DNA of 64,000 nt, from the NCBI RefSeq assembly GCF_034424215.1, contig NZ_CP139960.1, positions 3,534,001-3,598,000 of the forward strand, written 5' to 3'. The position numbers were made by a program, and so were the translations under genes. This DNA is from Niabella yanshanensis (GTDB lineage: Bacteria > Bacteroidota > Bacteroidia > Chitinophagales > Chitinophagaceae). The notes below the pieces were generated by a model, which was given only the letters and a program-made list of their open reading frames with translations, was not told where the DNA came from and did no database searches. Positions 53,281-62,746 of this stretch are shown piece after piece (position 1 is the first letter of the stretch; every line of letters begins with the position of its first letter).

Positions 53281-54606
53281 ATGAAGAAAATCAACATTGG
53301 CTTTTTGCTGCTGGCAGGCGCATTGCCCGCTATGGCGCAAAAGGTAAAGTTTACAGAATTCGATTTGAGTAACGGCATGCGCGTAGTGTTGCATGAGGAT
53401 CATACGGCGCCGGTGGTAGTGACTTCGGTAATGTACCACGTAGGTAGTAAAGACGAAGTGCCCGGGCATACCGGGATGGCGCATTTTTTTGAGCACCTGC
53501 TGTTTGAAGGTTCTAAGAACATTAAGAAGGGCCAGTTTATGAAGATCGTTTCACAGAACGGGGGACAAAACAATGCCAATACCAGCCAGGACCGTACTTA
53601 TTACTTTGAAGCATTTCCGAGCAACCAGCTCGAAACCGGCTTATGGCTGGAAAGTGAAAGACTAATGCATCCCGTGATCAATGAGGATGGGGTTAAAACG
53701 CAGAACGAGGTAGTGAAAGAAGAAAAAAGATTGCGCATTGATAACCAACCCTACGGAAACCTGATCGCTTCTGTATTTAATAAACTGTTTACCAAACATC
53801 CCTATCATTGGCCGATTATCGGTAGCATGGAGGACCTGGACAATACCAAACTGCCCGACTTTTTAGCGTTCAACAAAAAATATTATGCGCCTAATAATGC
53901 AGTGCTGGTAGTGGCGGGAGATATCGATCCTGTTAAAACCAAAAAACTGGTAGAAGCGTATTTTGGTCCTATTCCCAAAGGCCCTGCCATTGAAAGAGTA
54001 AATATCAAAGAGGATCCTATTACGCAACAAATTGTAGATACGGCTTACGATGCCAATATCCAGATACCTGCGATAGTAGCGGCTTACCGTACAGTGGGTA
54101 TGAAAGAGCGCGATGCTATTGTGCTGGATATGGCTTCCCAGATCTTAAGCGGCGGAGCCAGCAGCCGTATGTATAAAAAAATGGTGGACCAAAAGAAAAA
54201 TGCAGTGGCAGTACAGGCATTTAATTATACGCTGGAAGATTATGGGGCTTACCTGACTTTTGCCATACCCAATGGCAGCCAGAGCCTGGATCAATTGCTC
54301 GCTGATATGGACGAAGAAGTAGCCAAACTGCAAACTTCCCTGATCTCAGAGGCCGAGTTTACCAAGTTGCAAAACCAGGCAGAAAATGACTTCGTAAGCG
54401 GCAACAACACCATGATGGGGATCGCGGAAAGCCTGGCAAGCGGGTATACTTTCCATGGTAATACCAATTACCTGAACACAGAGCTTGACCTGATTAAATC
54501 TATAACCCGCCAGGATATCCAGGAGGTTGCTAAAAAATACCTTAATAAAGATCAGCGCGTGGTGCTTTATTATTTGCCTTCAAAAAAAGATGAAGCTGCT
54601 AAATAA
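53281..54606 (+). CDS. M16 family zinc metallopeptidase (catalytic subunit)
   Basis: A 441-residue peptidase with a signal peptide (cleavage after AMAQ) and the inverted zinc motif HFFEH (about residues 66-70) with the distal Glu in NEVVKEEKR (about 144). The second half has SRMYKKMVDQKKNAVAVQ and YTLEDYGAYL, the usual M16 R/Y region. It acts in the periplasm, probably with the next gene's product as a heterodimer that degrades peptides. The next gene starts 58 bp downstream. Confidence 0.93.
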   Translation: MKKINIGFLLLAGALPAMAQKVKFTEFDLSNGMRVVLHEDHTAPVVVTSVMYHVGSKDEVPGHTGMAHFFEHLLFEGSKNIKKGQFMKIVSQNGGQNNANTSQDRTYYFEAFPSNQLETGLWLESERLMHPVINEDGVKTQNEVVKEEKRLRIDNQPYGNLIASVFNKLFTKHPYHWPIIGSMEDLDNTKLPDFLAFNKKYYAPNNAVLVVAGDIDPVKTKKLVEAYFGPIPKGPAIERVNIKEDPITQQIVDTAYDANIQIPAIVAAYRTVGMKERDAIVLDMASQILSGGASSRMYKKMVDQKKNAVAVQAFNYTLEDYGAYLTFAIPNGSQSLDQLLADMDEEVAKLQTSLISEAEFTKLQNQAENDFVSGNNTMMGIAESLASGYTFHGNTNYLNTELDLIKSITRQDIQEVAKKYLNKDQRVVLYYLPSKKDEAAK

Positions 54607-54664
54607 TAGATCCCATTATCTAAATGTATTTTAAAAAACTTGCGCAAGCAATAAATAATCAATT

Positions 54665-56743
54665 ATGAAGAGAGTTTTTATAGCATCTGCTGCTTTGTTC
54701 TTTTGTACAGCGGTATTTGCACAAACTATAGACAGAAGCAAAAAGCCAAAAGAAGGGCCGGCTCCTGTCATTAAAATTGCTGATCCTGCAAAATTTGTTT
54801 TACCTAACGGGATGACCGTGCTCGTGGTGGAGAATCATAAATTACCTAAAATAACGGCAAGCCTTTCTACCAACCGGGGTGATATTGTAGAAGGAGATAA
54901 GGCGGGAGTGATTGGTTTAATGGGTGATATGCTAAACGAAGGCACTAAAAGTCTTTCTAAAGAAGCATTTGATGAAAAGGTAGAAGTGATGGGTGCCTCT
55001 GTTTCATTAAATTCGGGCGGTGGCTATGTATCAGCCCTAAACCGGTATTTTGAGCCCAGCCTGATGCTGATGGCGGACGCTTTAAGAAACCCGGCTTTTG
55101 AAAAGGAAAATTTTGATAAGCTGAAATCACAGGCGGTAACTAATCTGAAATCGCAGGAAAAAAATGCCAAGTCTATTTCTGCAAGAGTAGTGAATGCTAT
55201 TTCTTACGGAAAAAATACAGCCAGGGGCGAGTTTCAAACCATTCAGAGTACAGAGGCCGTTACGCTTGACGATATTAAAAGCGCTTATCAAAAATACCTG
55301 AGCCCGGCCAGCAGCATTTTGACTTTTGTAGGTGATATCACACCGGCGCAGGCGAAGGAATATGCCACCAGGGCTTTTGGCAGCTGGAGTGGTAAGAAAA
55401 TTGAGATCGCGAAAAACACCACGGTGGCTAATCCTGCGAAAACGGAGATCGACCTGATTGATGTACCTTCCGCAGTGCAAAGCGAAATATCTGTAGCCAA
55501 CCTGATCAATAATCCGTACAGCAATCCCGATCACCATGCTTTAGTATTGGCGAATCATATTTTGGGTGGCGGCGCTGAGAGTAAATTATTCATGAACCTT
55601 CGTGAAAAACATGGTTTTACTTATGGCAGCTACAGTAACCTGCCCTCAGATCGTTACCAGACGATGTTCAAAGCCGGTGCTTCGGTACGTAATGATAAAG
55701 TAGACAGTGCGGTTACCGAGATCATCAGGGAGATCAACAATATGAGAGAGGGGAAGATCACGGCAGAAGAGCTGGCTACTGCCAAAGCGGTATACAATGG
55801 TGTGTTTGCTATGCGTATGGAAAATCCGCAGACCACTGCCAACTACGCCACTACCATTTTGATCAACGGGCTGCCTAATGACTTTTACAGAACCTATCTC
55901 CAAAAGATCAACGCAGTAACTGTGGCAGATATTAAGCGTGTAGCACAAAAATACCTGAACAGCGCCGATACCCGTATCGTAGTAGTTGGCAAAGCATCAG
56001 TAGTAAAAGATGGTTTGAGTAAGCTGGGCTACCCGGTTAAGTTGTATGATATTTATGCAACTCCTGTAACAGAAGCTGCAGCAGCCCCATCAGCTGATGT
56101 AGATAAAAACATTTCGGCGCAGGCGGTTATAGACAAGTATGTCGCAGCAATCGGCGGTAAAGACGCATTATCTAAAGTGACTTCTATGAGCGCCGATATT
56201 ACTATGAATGTAAGCGGTCAGGCGCTAGGTGGTGTGATGAAGAATGCGGCGCCTAATAAATCATTGATGCAATTGTCAATGGGCGGTATGACGGTGATGA
56301 AAAGAGTGTTCGATGGCAAAAAGGGCTACCAGGAGCAAATGGGACAAAAGAAAGAATTAGGTGCAGATGAGGTTGCTGCTGCAGGCGATACAAAAGGACT
56401 TTTCCCTCAACTGTATTACAATACCGATGGATTTAAATTAAGCGCCCCTGCTTTTGAAAAGGTAAACGGCGAGGATGCTTACAAAATTGTGGTAACCAAA
56501 CCGAGTGGTAAGACCGAAACAGAGTACTATTCGGCAAAAACAGGATTTCTCCTGAAACAGGAAGGTAAAGTAAAGGCAGCAGGCCAGGAATTAGAACAAA
56601 CGATGGAGTTTAGTAATTATACACCGGTAGGAGGCATTCAATTACCGGCTTCTATGACCCAGTCGATCATGGGGCAGAGTTTTGAAATAACCATGAAAGG
56701 CTACAAGTTGAATGAAGGTGTTGCGGATACGGACTTTGAATAG
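54665..56743 (+). CDS. M16 family peptidase homologue, non-catalytic subunit with C-terminal LolA-like domain
   Basis: A 692-residue exported protein (signal peptide cleaved at VFAQ). Residues about 30-470 form an M16 fold, but the HxxEH site is missing (GLMGDMLNEGT at the matching position), while the R/Y region (SKLFMNLREKHGFTYGSYSNL) is present. This is the inactive partner of the preceding M16 enzyme, as in M16B pairs. Residues about 480-692 are an extra domain beginning NISAQAVIDKYVAAIGGKDAL, similar to LolA/outer-membrane lipoprotein-sorting-like proteins. Together they may bind peptides. A terminator follows. Confidence 0.9.
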   Translation: MKRVFIASAALFFCTAVFAQTIDRSKKPKEGPAPVIKIADPAKFVLPNGMTVLVVENHKLPKITASLSTNRGDIVEGDKAGVIGLMGDMLNEGTKSLSKEAFDEKVEVMGASVSLNSGGGYVSALNRYFEPSLMLMADALRNPAFEKENFDKLKSQAVTNLKSQEKNAKSISARVVNAISYGKNTARGEFQTIQSTEAVTLDDIKSAYQKYLSPASSILTFVGDITPAQAKEYATRAFGSWSGKKIEIAKNTTVANPAKTEIDLIDVPSAVQSEISVANLINNPYSNPDHHALVLANHILGGGAESKLFMNLREKHGFTYGSYSNLPSDRYQTMFKAGASVRNDKVDSAVTEIIREINNMREGKITAEELATAKAVYNGVFAMRMENPQTTANYATTILINGLPNDFYRTYLQKINAVTVADIKRVAQKYLNSADTRIVVVGKASVVKDGLSKLGYPVKLYDIYATPVTEAAAAPSADVDKNISAQAVIDKYVAAIGGKDALSKVTSMSADITMNVSGQALGGVMKNAAPNKSLMQLSMGGMTVMKRVFDGKKGYQEQMGQKKELGADEVAAAGDTKGLFPQLYYNTDGFKLSAPAFEKVNGEDAYKIVVTKPSGKTETEYYSAKTGFLLKQEGKVKAAGQELEQTMEFSNYTPVGGIQLPASMTQSIMGQSFEITMKGYKLNEGVADTDFE

Positions 56744-56777
56744 TTTGGCCTGGAAAATGTAACCTTCAAATAGGGTA

Positions 56778-56808
56778 AAAGCGCATCAGCAATGGTGCGC
56801 TTTGCTGT
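56778..56808 (+). terminator. Terminator of the M16 pair
   Basis: AAAGCGCA (56778-56785) pairs with TGCGCTTT (56796-56803), followed by GCTGTT. Confidence 0.65.
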
Positions 56809-56878
56809 TATATGAAAAAGTCTTAATTTGTTTTAAGTAGATAGGCATCGGGGATGCGCATCATTTTTATTTTGTGTC

Positions 56879-57579
56879 ATGCATAAAAAATATTTTTTTA
56901 TAGATGAAAGTGGAGATCCGATGTTCTATGCCGGTCGAAAAAAGCTTTTAGTAGGAACTGATGGTTTCCAGCCATACCTCATCATTGGAATGATTGAAAC
57001 CGAAAACAGAAGATTATTGCGAAAAGCAGTGCTTGAATTTATGGAGGATGTAAAAATGATAAACTCTATAATACGATTCCGTCCATCGCTACTGATAAAG
57101 GCTGGTACGTTCATGCACGGGGAGACCATCCCGAAATAAGAGTAAAGTTTTTTGAGATGTTAAGAAGATTGGGTGGCTACAAAGCAGATATTGTGATAGC
57201 AAAGAAAGATTTAAGCATATTTAATAGAAAACATAATAACAGCCCAACTGAGTTTTATTTTGATGTGTTATATCATTTAATAGACAGGAAATTGTCTGAC
57301 TCAAACTGCGAGTATATGCTTTACCTTTCTCAAAGGGGAAACAACTCTTTAAGTGATTTTCAAAAGGCAGTTGACAAAACCTTAATAGCTAGCCATACAT
57401 TGGAAAATCCAATAAGCTATAGACTTGAAGTTGTACCAGGATCAGAAATGCCAGAACTAAGCATAATTGACTACTTGATATGGGCTGTTCAGCGTAAATT
57501 ATTAAAAAAGGAAGCCAGATACTTTGAGGCGTTGGAAAATAAGTATAGAGTCATACTTAACTTATATGACAATATATAA
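56879..57579 (+). pseudogene. DUF3800-family protein, interrupted by a frameshift
   Basis: The first frame (56879-57139) opens HKKYFFIDESGDPMFYAG, the DESG-type start of DUF3800 (RNase H-like fold) proteins, and ends after 86 codons. The second frame (coding-like from about 57055 to 57579) reads NDKLYNTIPSIATDKGWYVH, ARGDHPEIRVKFFEMLRR and SIIDYLIWAVQRKLLKKEARYF, the normal continuation. The join is at the A5 run 57052-57056: one more A would restore a protein of about 234 residues. DUF3800 proteins are often linked to mobile or defence regions; the gene is AT-rich compared with its neighbours, which hints at transfer. It could be a real mutation or a sequencing error. Confidence 0.8.
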
Positions 57580-57582
57580 AAA

Positions 57583-57665
57583 AGCTAAAAAATCTTTTTG
57601 CCCCCGTGCCAATACTGGCAGCACCCATCATGGGATGAGATGTGTTGACTCAAAACTTTTTAGCT
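57583..57665 (-). ncRNA. Candidate structured small RNA between the DUF3800 gene and recA
   Basis: On the minus strand a -7 box TATCTTTG (57676-57669) predicts a start near 57665. From there the sequence forms a closed structure: outer stem AGCTAAAAA / TTTTTAGCT (57657-57665 with 57583-57591), inner hairpin CCCA-TGA-TGGG and hairpin TGCCA-GTAT-TGGCA, followed by a G-rich stretch and two U tracts that can end transcription. Length is about 83 nt. I do not recognise a known RNA family. The plus-strand orientation is possible as a terminator of the DUF3800 gene. Confidence rests on structure and promoter only. Confidence 0.4.
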
Positions 57666-57668
57666 CTG

Positions 57669-57676
57669 CAAAGATA
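57669..57676 (-). promoter_or_regulatory. -7 box of the candidate small RNA
   Basis: TATCTTTG on the minus strand, 3 nt from the outer stem of the predicted RNA. No clear -33 box. Confidence 0.4.
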
Positions 57677-57854
57677 CAAAATATTCCCAAGGGATGTTAA
57701 CCCTTTTGTTGGCTGAAATTTAGCGTAGGAGCAACTAAGCTAATTTACTTTAACAGTTGCTGCCTTTTTTTTGCGTCATTGCGCCTAGCGGTTAAGAATT
57801 TGATATTGATGAAAAATAAATCCAAATAAATTAGCATTATTGTGCTAAATATAT

Positions 57855-57908
57855 TAGTTTTGTTGTTGATAATTATTTTAGACAGGAGATAGCTAAATTG
57901 TAATTTTG
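57855..57908 (+). promoter_or_regulatory. recA promoter region
   Basis: Two TAnnTTTG boxes are present: TAGTTTTG at 57855-57862 and TAATTTTG at 57901-57908. The second is only 4 nt before the recA ATG and would give a leaderless mRNA. I see no obvious LexA-type palindrome. Confidence 0.5.
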
Positions 57909-57912
57909 GATT

Positions 57913-58944
57913 ATGGCAAAGACAGATAAATCACCCGAAATAGACGTTAATAACGAGAAGTTTAAAGCACTAAAGCTTACCATGGAAAAAATCGATAAAG
58001 ATTATGGTAAGGGCAGTGTAATGTTGATGAATGAGAAAGCCGTAGAGTCGCATGCAGTGGTTTCTACGGGCTCTATTGGACTTGATACTGCGCTGGGCAT
58101 CGGAGGCTTACCTAAAGGCCGTGTGATCGAAATATATGGTCCGGAGTCATCTGGTAAAACAACTATTGCTACACATGTTATAGCAGAAGCGCAGAAAAAA
58201 GGCGGCATGTGTGCCATTATTGATGCAGAACACGCTTTTGATAGCGTGTACGCCCAAAAGCTGGGAGTAAATGTAGATAACCTTTTGATCAGTCAGCCGG
58301 ATTATGGAGAACAGGCATTAGAAATTGCTGACCGGTTGATACTCTCTGGAGCCCTGGATGTTGTGGTGATAGATTCTGTTGCTGCACTGGTACCTAAGAG
58401 TGAGCTGGAGGGGGAAATGGGCGATAGTAAAATGGGGCTGCACGCCCGTTTAATGAGCCAGGCCTTAAGAAAGCTAACGGCTACTATTTCCAAAACCAAT
58501 ACCATTTGTATATTCATTAACCAGCTAAGGGAAAAAATTGGTGTTATGTTCGGTAATCCCGAAACAACCACCGGTGGTAACGCCCTGAAGTTCTATGCTT
58601 CAGTAAGGTTAGACATTCGCCGCTCCGCTCAAATTAAAGATGGCGATGAAGCAATAGGGAACCGTGTAAAAGTAAAAGTAGTAAAAAACAAAGTTGCCCC
58701 TCCATTCCGTGCTGCTGAATTTGATATCATTTTTGGAGAAGGAATTTCCAAAACGGGTGAGATTATAGACATGGGCGTTGAGTTGAATATCATTCAAAAA
58801 AGCGGATCCTGGTATAGCTACAACAGCGATAAACTGGGACAAGGCCGTGATGCGGTGAAAAGCTTATTAATTGATAATCCTGAATTAGCGGGTGAAATTG
58901 AAGCAAAAATCAGGGAGAAGATAGTAGAAATGAAAAGTGCTTAA
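57913..58944 (+). CDS. recA: Recombinase RecA
   Basis: Central recombination and DNA-repair ATPase, 343 residues. The Walker A motif GPESSGKT lies at about 76-83, Walker B in [13 protein letters not shown], and the conserved [21 protein letters not shown] (L2 loop region) follows. The N-terminal helix and C-terminal acidic/lysine-containing domain are present; length is normal. ATG at 57913 gives the standard start. A terminator follows the gene. Confidence 0.98.
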   Translation: MAKTDKSPEIDVNNEKFKALKLTMEKIDKDYGKGSVMLMNEKAVESHAVVSTGSIGLDTALGIGGLPKGRVIEIYGPESSGKTTIATHVIAEAQKKGGMCAIIDAEHAFDSVYAQKLGVNVDNLLISQPDYGEQALEIADRLILSGALDVVVIDSVAALVPKSELEGEMGDSKMGLHARLMSQALRKLTATISKTNTICIFINQLREKIGVMFGNPETTTGGNALKFYASVRLDIRRSAQIKDGDEAIGNRVKVKVVKNKVAPPFRAAEFDIIFGEGISKTGEIIDMGVELNIIQKSGSWYSYNSDKLGQGRDAVKSLLIDNPELAGEIEAKIREKIVEMKSA

Positions 58945-58973
58945 CAGGTATATTTTATTTGACGGGTTAGTAG

Positions 58974-59003
58974 AACCGCCTCTTTCGGGGCGGTTATTTT
59001 TTT
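58974..59003 (+). terminator. recA terminator
   Basis: AACCGCC (58974-58980) pairs with GGCGGTT (58989-58995), followed by a run of T. Confidence 0.85.
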
Positions 59004-59117
59004 GTTTATCCCATAGTTGAATACTTTTATCCGCTTAACGGCCCGCCGGTGTGGCTGCGGGAACCATGCGGATTTTTAAGTCAAAATGGTTATCTTCATC
59101 GGATATAGCTTTTATGC

Positions 59118-60128
59118 ATGGGGCGTTTTGTAACTATTAAGGATATAGCTAAAAAATTAAATATTTCTGTCTCTACCGTGTCACGTGCGTTAAGAGATAC
59201 TTACGACGTAAACCAGGAAACCCGCGAAAAGGTATTGGCATTAGCGAGTGAACTCAATTACCGGCCCAATTTTAATGCAATGGGCCTGGTGAACCGTAAC
59301 TCCCATAATATTGCAGTGATCCTGCCTTTTATCACTAACTATTATTTCTCTACCGTTATTACCGGTATACAGGAAGTTGCGTATAAGCATGATTATAATA
59401 TTATCCTCCATATTACCAACGACTCGCCCGAACGTGAGCTGTCGATTATAAAAAATCTGGCAGTTTCCAATCTGGATGGATTGCTGGTTTCTGTTTCAAC
59501 AAATTCTGATGCAGGAACTCACTTTCAACAGGTGATCGACACGGGTATTCCTATTGTATTCTTTGACCGGGTATCGGATGGGATTCTTACCTCAAAAGTA
59601 ATGCAGGACGACTATAATGGCGCATTTGAAGCGGTTGAGCATTTAATCGAACGGGGATATAAAAAGATCGCCCATATAGCAGGTCCCGAAGGATTAAGCT
59701 TTACACAAAAACGTAAAAAGGGCTACCTGGATGCTTTGAAGAAACATGGCCTTCCTGTAAAAGAGGGATGGATCGTTTCCTCAGGCTTTTCCCAGGAAGA
59801 CGGACAGCAGGATGCCGCCAAACTGTTTAGCCGCAAAGACCACCCCGATGCTGTTTTTGCAGCGAATGACCGCAAGGCAATAGGCGCCATGGTTACATTG
59901 AAGGAAAAAGGGCTGCAGATTGGAAAGCAGGTTGGCGTAATAGGGTTTACTAATGATCCTGTTTCAACAGTTGTGACACCCACCTTATCTACTATCGCAG
60001 AGCCGGCATTCGAAATAGGTAAAAAAAGTTGTGAGCTGCTGCTAAAGCATATTAACAAACGCAATTTTATAGCCGAAGATGTGACACTACCCGGAACATT
60101 AATAGCAAGGGAGTCCACGCATCGCTAG
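59118..60128 (+). CDS. LacI-family transcriptional regulator of the GlcNAc cluster
   Basis: A 336-residue repressor-type regulator: N-terminal helix-turn-helix (VTIKDIAKKLNISVSTVSRAL, residues about 5-25) with the hinge region ending NYRPNFNAMGL, then a periplasmic-binding-like effector domain (about 60-336; IAVILPFITNYYF, ISPDAVFAANDRKAIGAMV-like segments). It is next to nagA, a sugar transporter and nagB, so it probably responds to an amino-sugar phosphate and binds the palindromes before nagB. That is inference. Its stop codon overlaps that of the convergent nagA by 4 bp. Confidence 0.9.
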   Translation: MGRFVTIKDIAKKLNISVSTVSRALRDTYDVNQETREKVLALASELNYRPNFNAMGLVNRNSHNIAVILPFITNYYFSTVITGIQEVAYKHDYNIILHITNDSPERELSIIKNLAVSNLDGLLVSVSTNSDAGTHFQQVIDTGIPIVFFDRVSDGILTSKVMQDDYNGAFEAVEHLIERGYKKIAHIAGPEGLSFTQKRKKGYLDALKKHGLPVKEGWIVSSGFSQEDGQQDAAKLFSRKDHPDAVFAANDRKAIGAMVTLKEKGLQIGKQVGVIGFTNDPVSTVVTPTLSTIAEPAFEIGKKSCELLLKHINKRNFIAEDVTLPGTLIARESTHR

Positions 60129-61318
60129 CGGTTGTCGCTGCTGTAAACGATATTCCCTTTTACGATCGTTTTGCGGATCTGTATATCCTCATCAAACAAT
60201 ACCAGGTCGGCGTCCTTACCAACGGCTATCGATCCTTTATGTGAATCAATACCCATAATTCGGGCCGGGGTAAGACTGATCATTTTGACAGCATCGGTTA
60301 AAGATACTTCGGCAAGGTTAATTATGTTCCTAACCAGTCGATCTGCTGTAGCCACGCTTCCTGCAAATGAGCTCCGGTCCGGCAACCAGGCTACGCCTTT
60401 ATCCACTACTACTTTTAACCCGGTTTCCATTCCTCCTAAAATACTGTCACCTTCCGGCATGCCCGCAGCACGCATGGCATCAGTAATTAATGCAATATGG
60501 TCTGCTCCTTTTATTTTATAGATCAGCTTTAATAAAGGCGCCGGTAAATGAACGCCATCTGCAATAACTTCTACATCCATTTCATTGATCAGGTAGCCGC
60601 TTTCAATTACACCGGCATAACGGTAGCCATTACGGCGCATGACGCCCGACATACCCGAGTAAAAATGGGTGGCCAATGTATATCCATTTTCGAAGGCTTC
60701 GGCTACTTCTTCATAAATAGCATCAGTATGGGCTATGGCCGGTAAAATACCACGGCTACGCAGAAACCTGCCCATTTCCACAGCACCCTCCAGCTCCGGG
60801 GCGGAGCTCCAGCGTTTTATTGAAGCAGAGGCCGCCACTACTTCCTTATATTCGGCAGGATCAGGATTCCGGATATACCTCGGATCTTGCGCCCCCCGCT
60901 GGCTCATAGAAAAATAAGGCCCTTCCAGGTGCATGCCCATTAATTGGGCGCCATTGTCGTTCCTTTTGTTGGCGCGTTCAAATACCTGCAGCGTTTCGAG
61001 CAGGTCCTTTTTTTCACTGGTTAGCGTAGTAGGGTACATCGCGGTAGTGCCATAACGGGCATGGGTTTGAGCAATGGTCAGAAAAGCTTCTGCTGTTCCA
61101 TCCATAAAATCGGCTCCCCCTCCTCCATGTATGTGTAAATCGATAAAGCCTGGCGAAAGGTATAAACCAGCTGCATCAATTTCCACAGCGCCTTCTATGT
61201 CAATATTTTTATTGCCAACACTTTCAATGAGTCCATTCTTTACAGTAACTACCCCCTCGTTGACAATACCTTGGGAGGTGATGACTTTTGCGTTAACTAT
61301 TTTAAGAAATCTGTCCAT
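60125..61318 (-). CDS. nagA: N-acetylglucosamine-6-phosphate deacetylase
   Basis: Amidohydrolase that converts GlcNAc-6-phosphate to glucosamine-6-phosphate and acetate. The 397-residue product has HIHGGGGADFMDG near residue 63 (metal-binding HxH), MHLEGPYFS (Glu ligand), LATHFYSGMSGVM and LITDAMRAAGM (catalytic Asp). ATG 61318 is used, because the longer start at 61339 overlaps the transporter gene and adds only seven residues. The gene follows the transporter with a 2-bp gap, so they are one operon. nagB is divergent. Confidence 0.95.
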   Translation of the reverse strand: MDRFLKIVNAKVITSQGIVNEGVVTVKNGLIESVGNKNIDIEGAVEIDAAGLYLSPGFIDLHIHGGGGADFMDGTAEAFLTIAQTHARYGTTAMYPTTLTSEKKDLLETLQVFERANKRNDNGAQLMGMHLEGPYFSMSQRGAQDPRYIRNPDPAEYKEVVAASASIKRWSSAPELEGAVEMGRFLRSRGILPAIAHTDAIYEEVAEAFENGYTLATHFYSGMSGVMRRNGYRYAGVIESGYLINEMDVEVIADGVHLPAPLLKLIYKIKGADHIALITDAMRAAGMPEGDSILGGMETGLKVVVDKGVAWLPDRSSFAGSVATADRLVRNIINLAEVSLTDAVKMISLTPARIMGIDSHKGSIAVGKDADLVLFDEDIQIRKTIVKGNIVYSSDNR

Positions 61319-61320
61319 GT

Positions 61321-62649
61321 TTACAATTTTAAAGACCATTTTTTTACCTTATGCCCATAAAAGGCGTAATAGATCAGGTAAAGGTAGCAAGGTATTAATA
61401 TCCAGTAAGCCTCTTTCACCCCCTGTAGATCTGCAAGGTAACCATATACCAGCGGCAGTAGTCCATTTCCGCAAAGTCCCATGATCATAATAGAGGCACC
61501 CAGCTTCGTAAACCTCCCCAGTCCCTTCATCGCCAGTGGCCATATGCCGGCCCAGATCAGCGAATTGGCAAATCCCAATAATACCAAAAACCAAATGGAC
61601 AGATCCGTATCATGTCCCAGGAATAGTACCCTTGTTTTTACCAGTACAATCAACAAGGAGAATACACAGCCCAGTATAGTGAAGAGTTGAAAGGCTTTCT
61701 TCTGGCTGATGAGTTTAGGTATGGCAATAACCCCGAGCATATAACCACAAATGGTGGCAAATAAAGTATAGGACGGGAATACTTTGGCCTCCAGCAGTGG
61801 TATGTGCATAGAAGTAGCATATCCGATAATGGTATCAATAGAAATAACCTGTGTGCCTACATGCAGGAAGATGGCAATAGCGCCTAAAATCAGGAATGGG
61901 AAATCGAAGATGCTTTTTTTACCGGCGTTGGCTTTAGATAGTTCGGCATCTTCCTCTTCTGTATTGATCTCGGGCAGCGGTGATTTCAATATCAATAACC
62001 CTAATAACAATAATACAACGCCAACAACCAGGTAAGGAACCATTACCCTTTGTATCAATTCATCCAGAACTACCGATCTCTCCGCCGGGTTCATCAAGGG
62101 GATCCGGTTAAAAAGCTCCGTATCTGTTTTACGTAGTATCACTGCAGCAAAAATCAGTGGCGCCAATATACCCGCGCCCTTATTACAAACGCCCAGGATA
62201 CTGATGCGTTGTGCTGCCCGCTCTATAGGACCAAGAATGGTAATGTAGGGATTGGCTGCAGTCTGTAAAACCGATAATCCCGTTCCTAATGCAAATAATC
62301 CGGTTAAAAACATACCGTAAGTACGGGTGGCTGCTGCCGGTATGAAAATAAAAGCTCCTACAGACATTACTGCAAATCCAATAGCCATCCCCTTTTTAAA
62401 GCCTGTTTTTTTTAACATGTAAGAAGAAGGCACTGATATCACCAGGTAAGAAATGTAGAAGGCAAAGGTGACAAAATAAGATTCGAAAGTAGTAAGCTCG
62501 CAGGCAATTTTAAAATAGGGTATTAAGATGGCATTGACCCAGGAAATAAAACCGATCACAAAAAATACAACAGCAATAATGCTGATAGATACAATGATCC
62601 TTTTAGGGTCAGGGGCCTGAGTGGGTATAGTAGTAGTTTGCTCTTTCAT
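61321..62649 (-). CDS. nagP: MFS sugar transporter, NagP/FucP-type
   Basis: A 442-residue major-facilitator permease with 12 predicted helices and a cytoplasmic loop with EEEDAELSKANAGKK. Segments such as FFVIGFISWVNAILIPYFKIACELT and LQTAANPYITILGP are typical of the FucP/NagP glucose/galactose/GlcNAc proton symporters. The operon with nagA and the divergent nagB point to N-acetylglucosamine import; the symbol is given on this context. It starts at ATG 62649. Confidence 0.85.
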   Translation of the reverse strand: MKEQTTTIPTQAPDPKRIIVSISIIAVVFFVIGFISWVNAILIPYFKIACELTTFESYFVTFAFYISYLVISVPSSYMLKKTGFKKGMAIGFAVMSVGAFIFIPAAATRTYGMFLTGLFALGTGLSVLQTAANPYITILGPIERAAQRISILGVCNKGAGILAPLIFAAVILRKTDTELFNRIPLMNPAERSVVLDELIQRVMVPYLVVGVVLLLLGLLILKSPLPEINTEEEDAELSKANAGKKSIFDFPFLILGAIAIFLHVGTQVISIDTIIGYATSMHIPLLEAKVFPSYTLFATICGYMLGVIAIPKLISQKKAFQLFTILGCVFSLLIVLVKTRVLFLGHDTDLSIWFLVLLGFANSLIWAGIWPLAMKGLGRFTKLGASIMIMGLCGNGLLPLVYGYLADLQGVKEAYWILIPCYLYLIYYAFYGHKVKKWSLKL

Positions 62650-62746
62650 GATAATCGTTAGACATAAGGCCCGGGGGCATTATAATGTTTTAGCTAAAAT
62701 ATCGATAAATGCCACTTTCCTGATGCTAATGGCCAGATAAATGATT

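Larger units (their letters stand above)
57580..57912. other. Intergenic region with candidate small RNA and recA promoter
   Basis: This 333-bp stretch lacks genes. It holds a likely minus-strand small RNA (57583-57665) with its own -7 box, a hairpin AAGGG/CCCTT near 57689-57705, and two -7 boxes for recA. No other feature is recognised. Confidence 0.5.

Noticed and set aside
57583-57665. tmRNA, 6S or 4.5S RNA
   Set aside because: The conserved ends and loops of these RNAs are absent; the element is too short for tmRNA and 6S and lacks the SRP-type tetraloop region.
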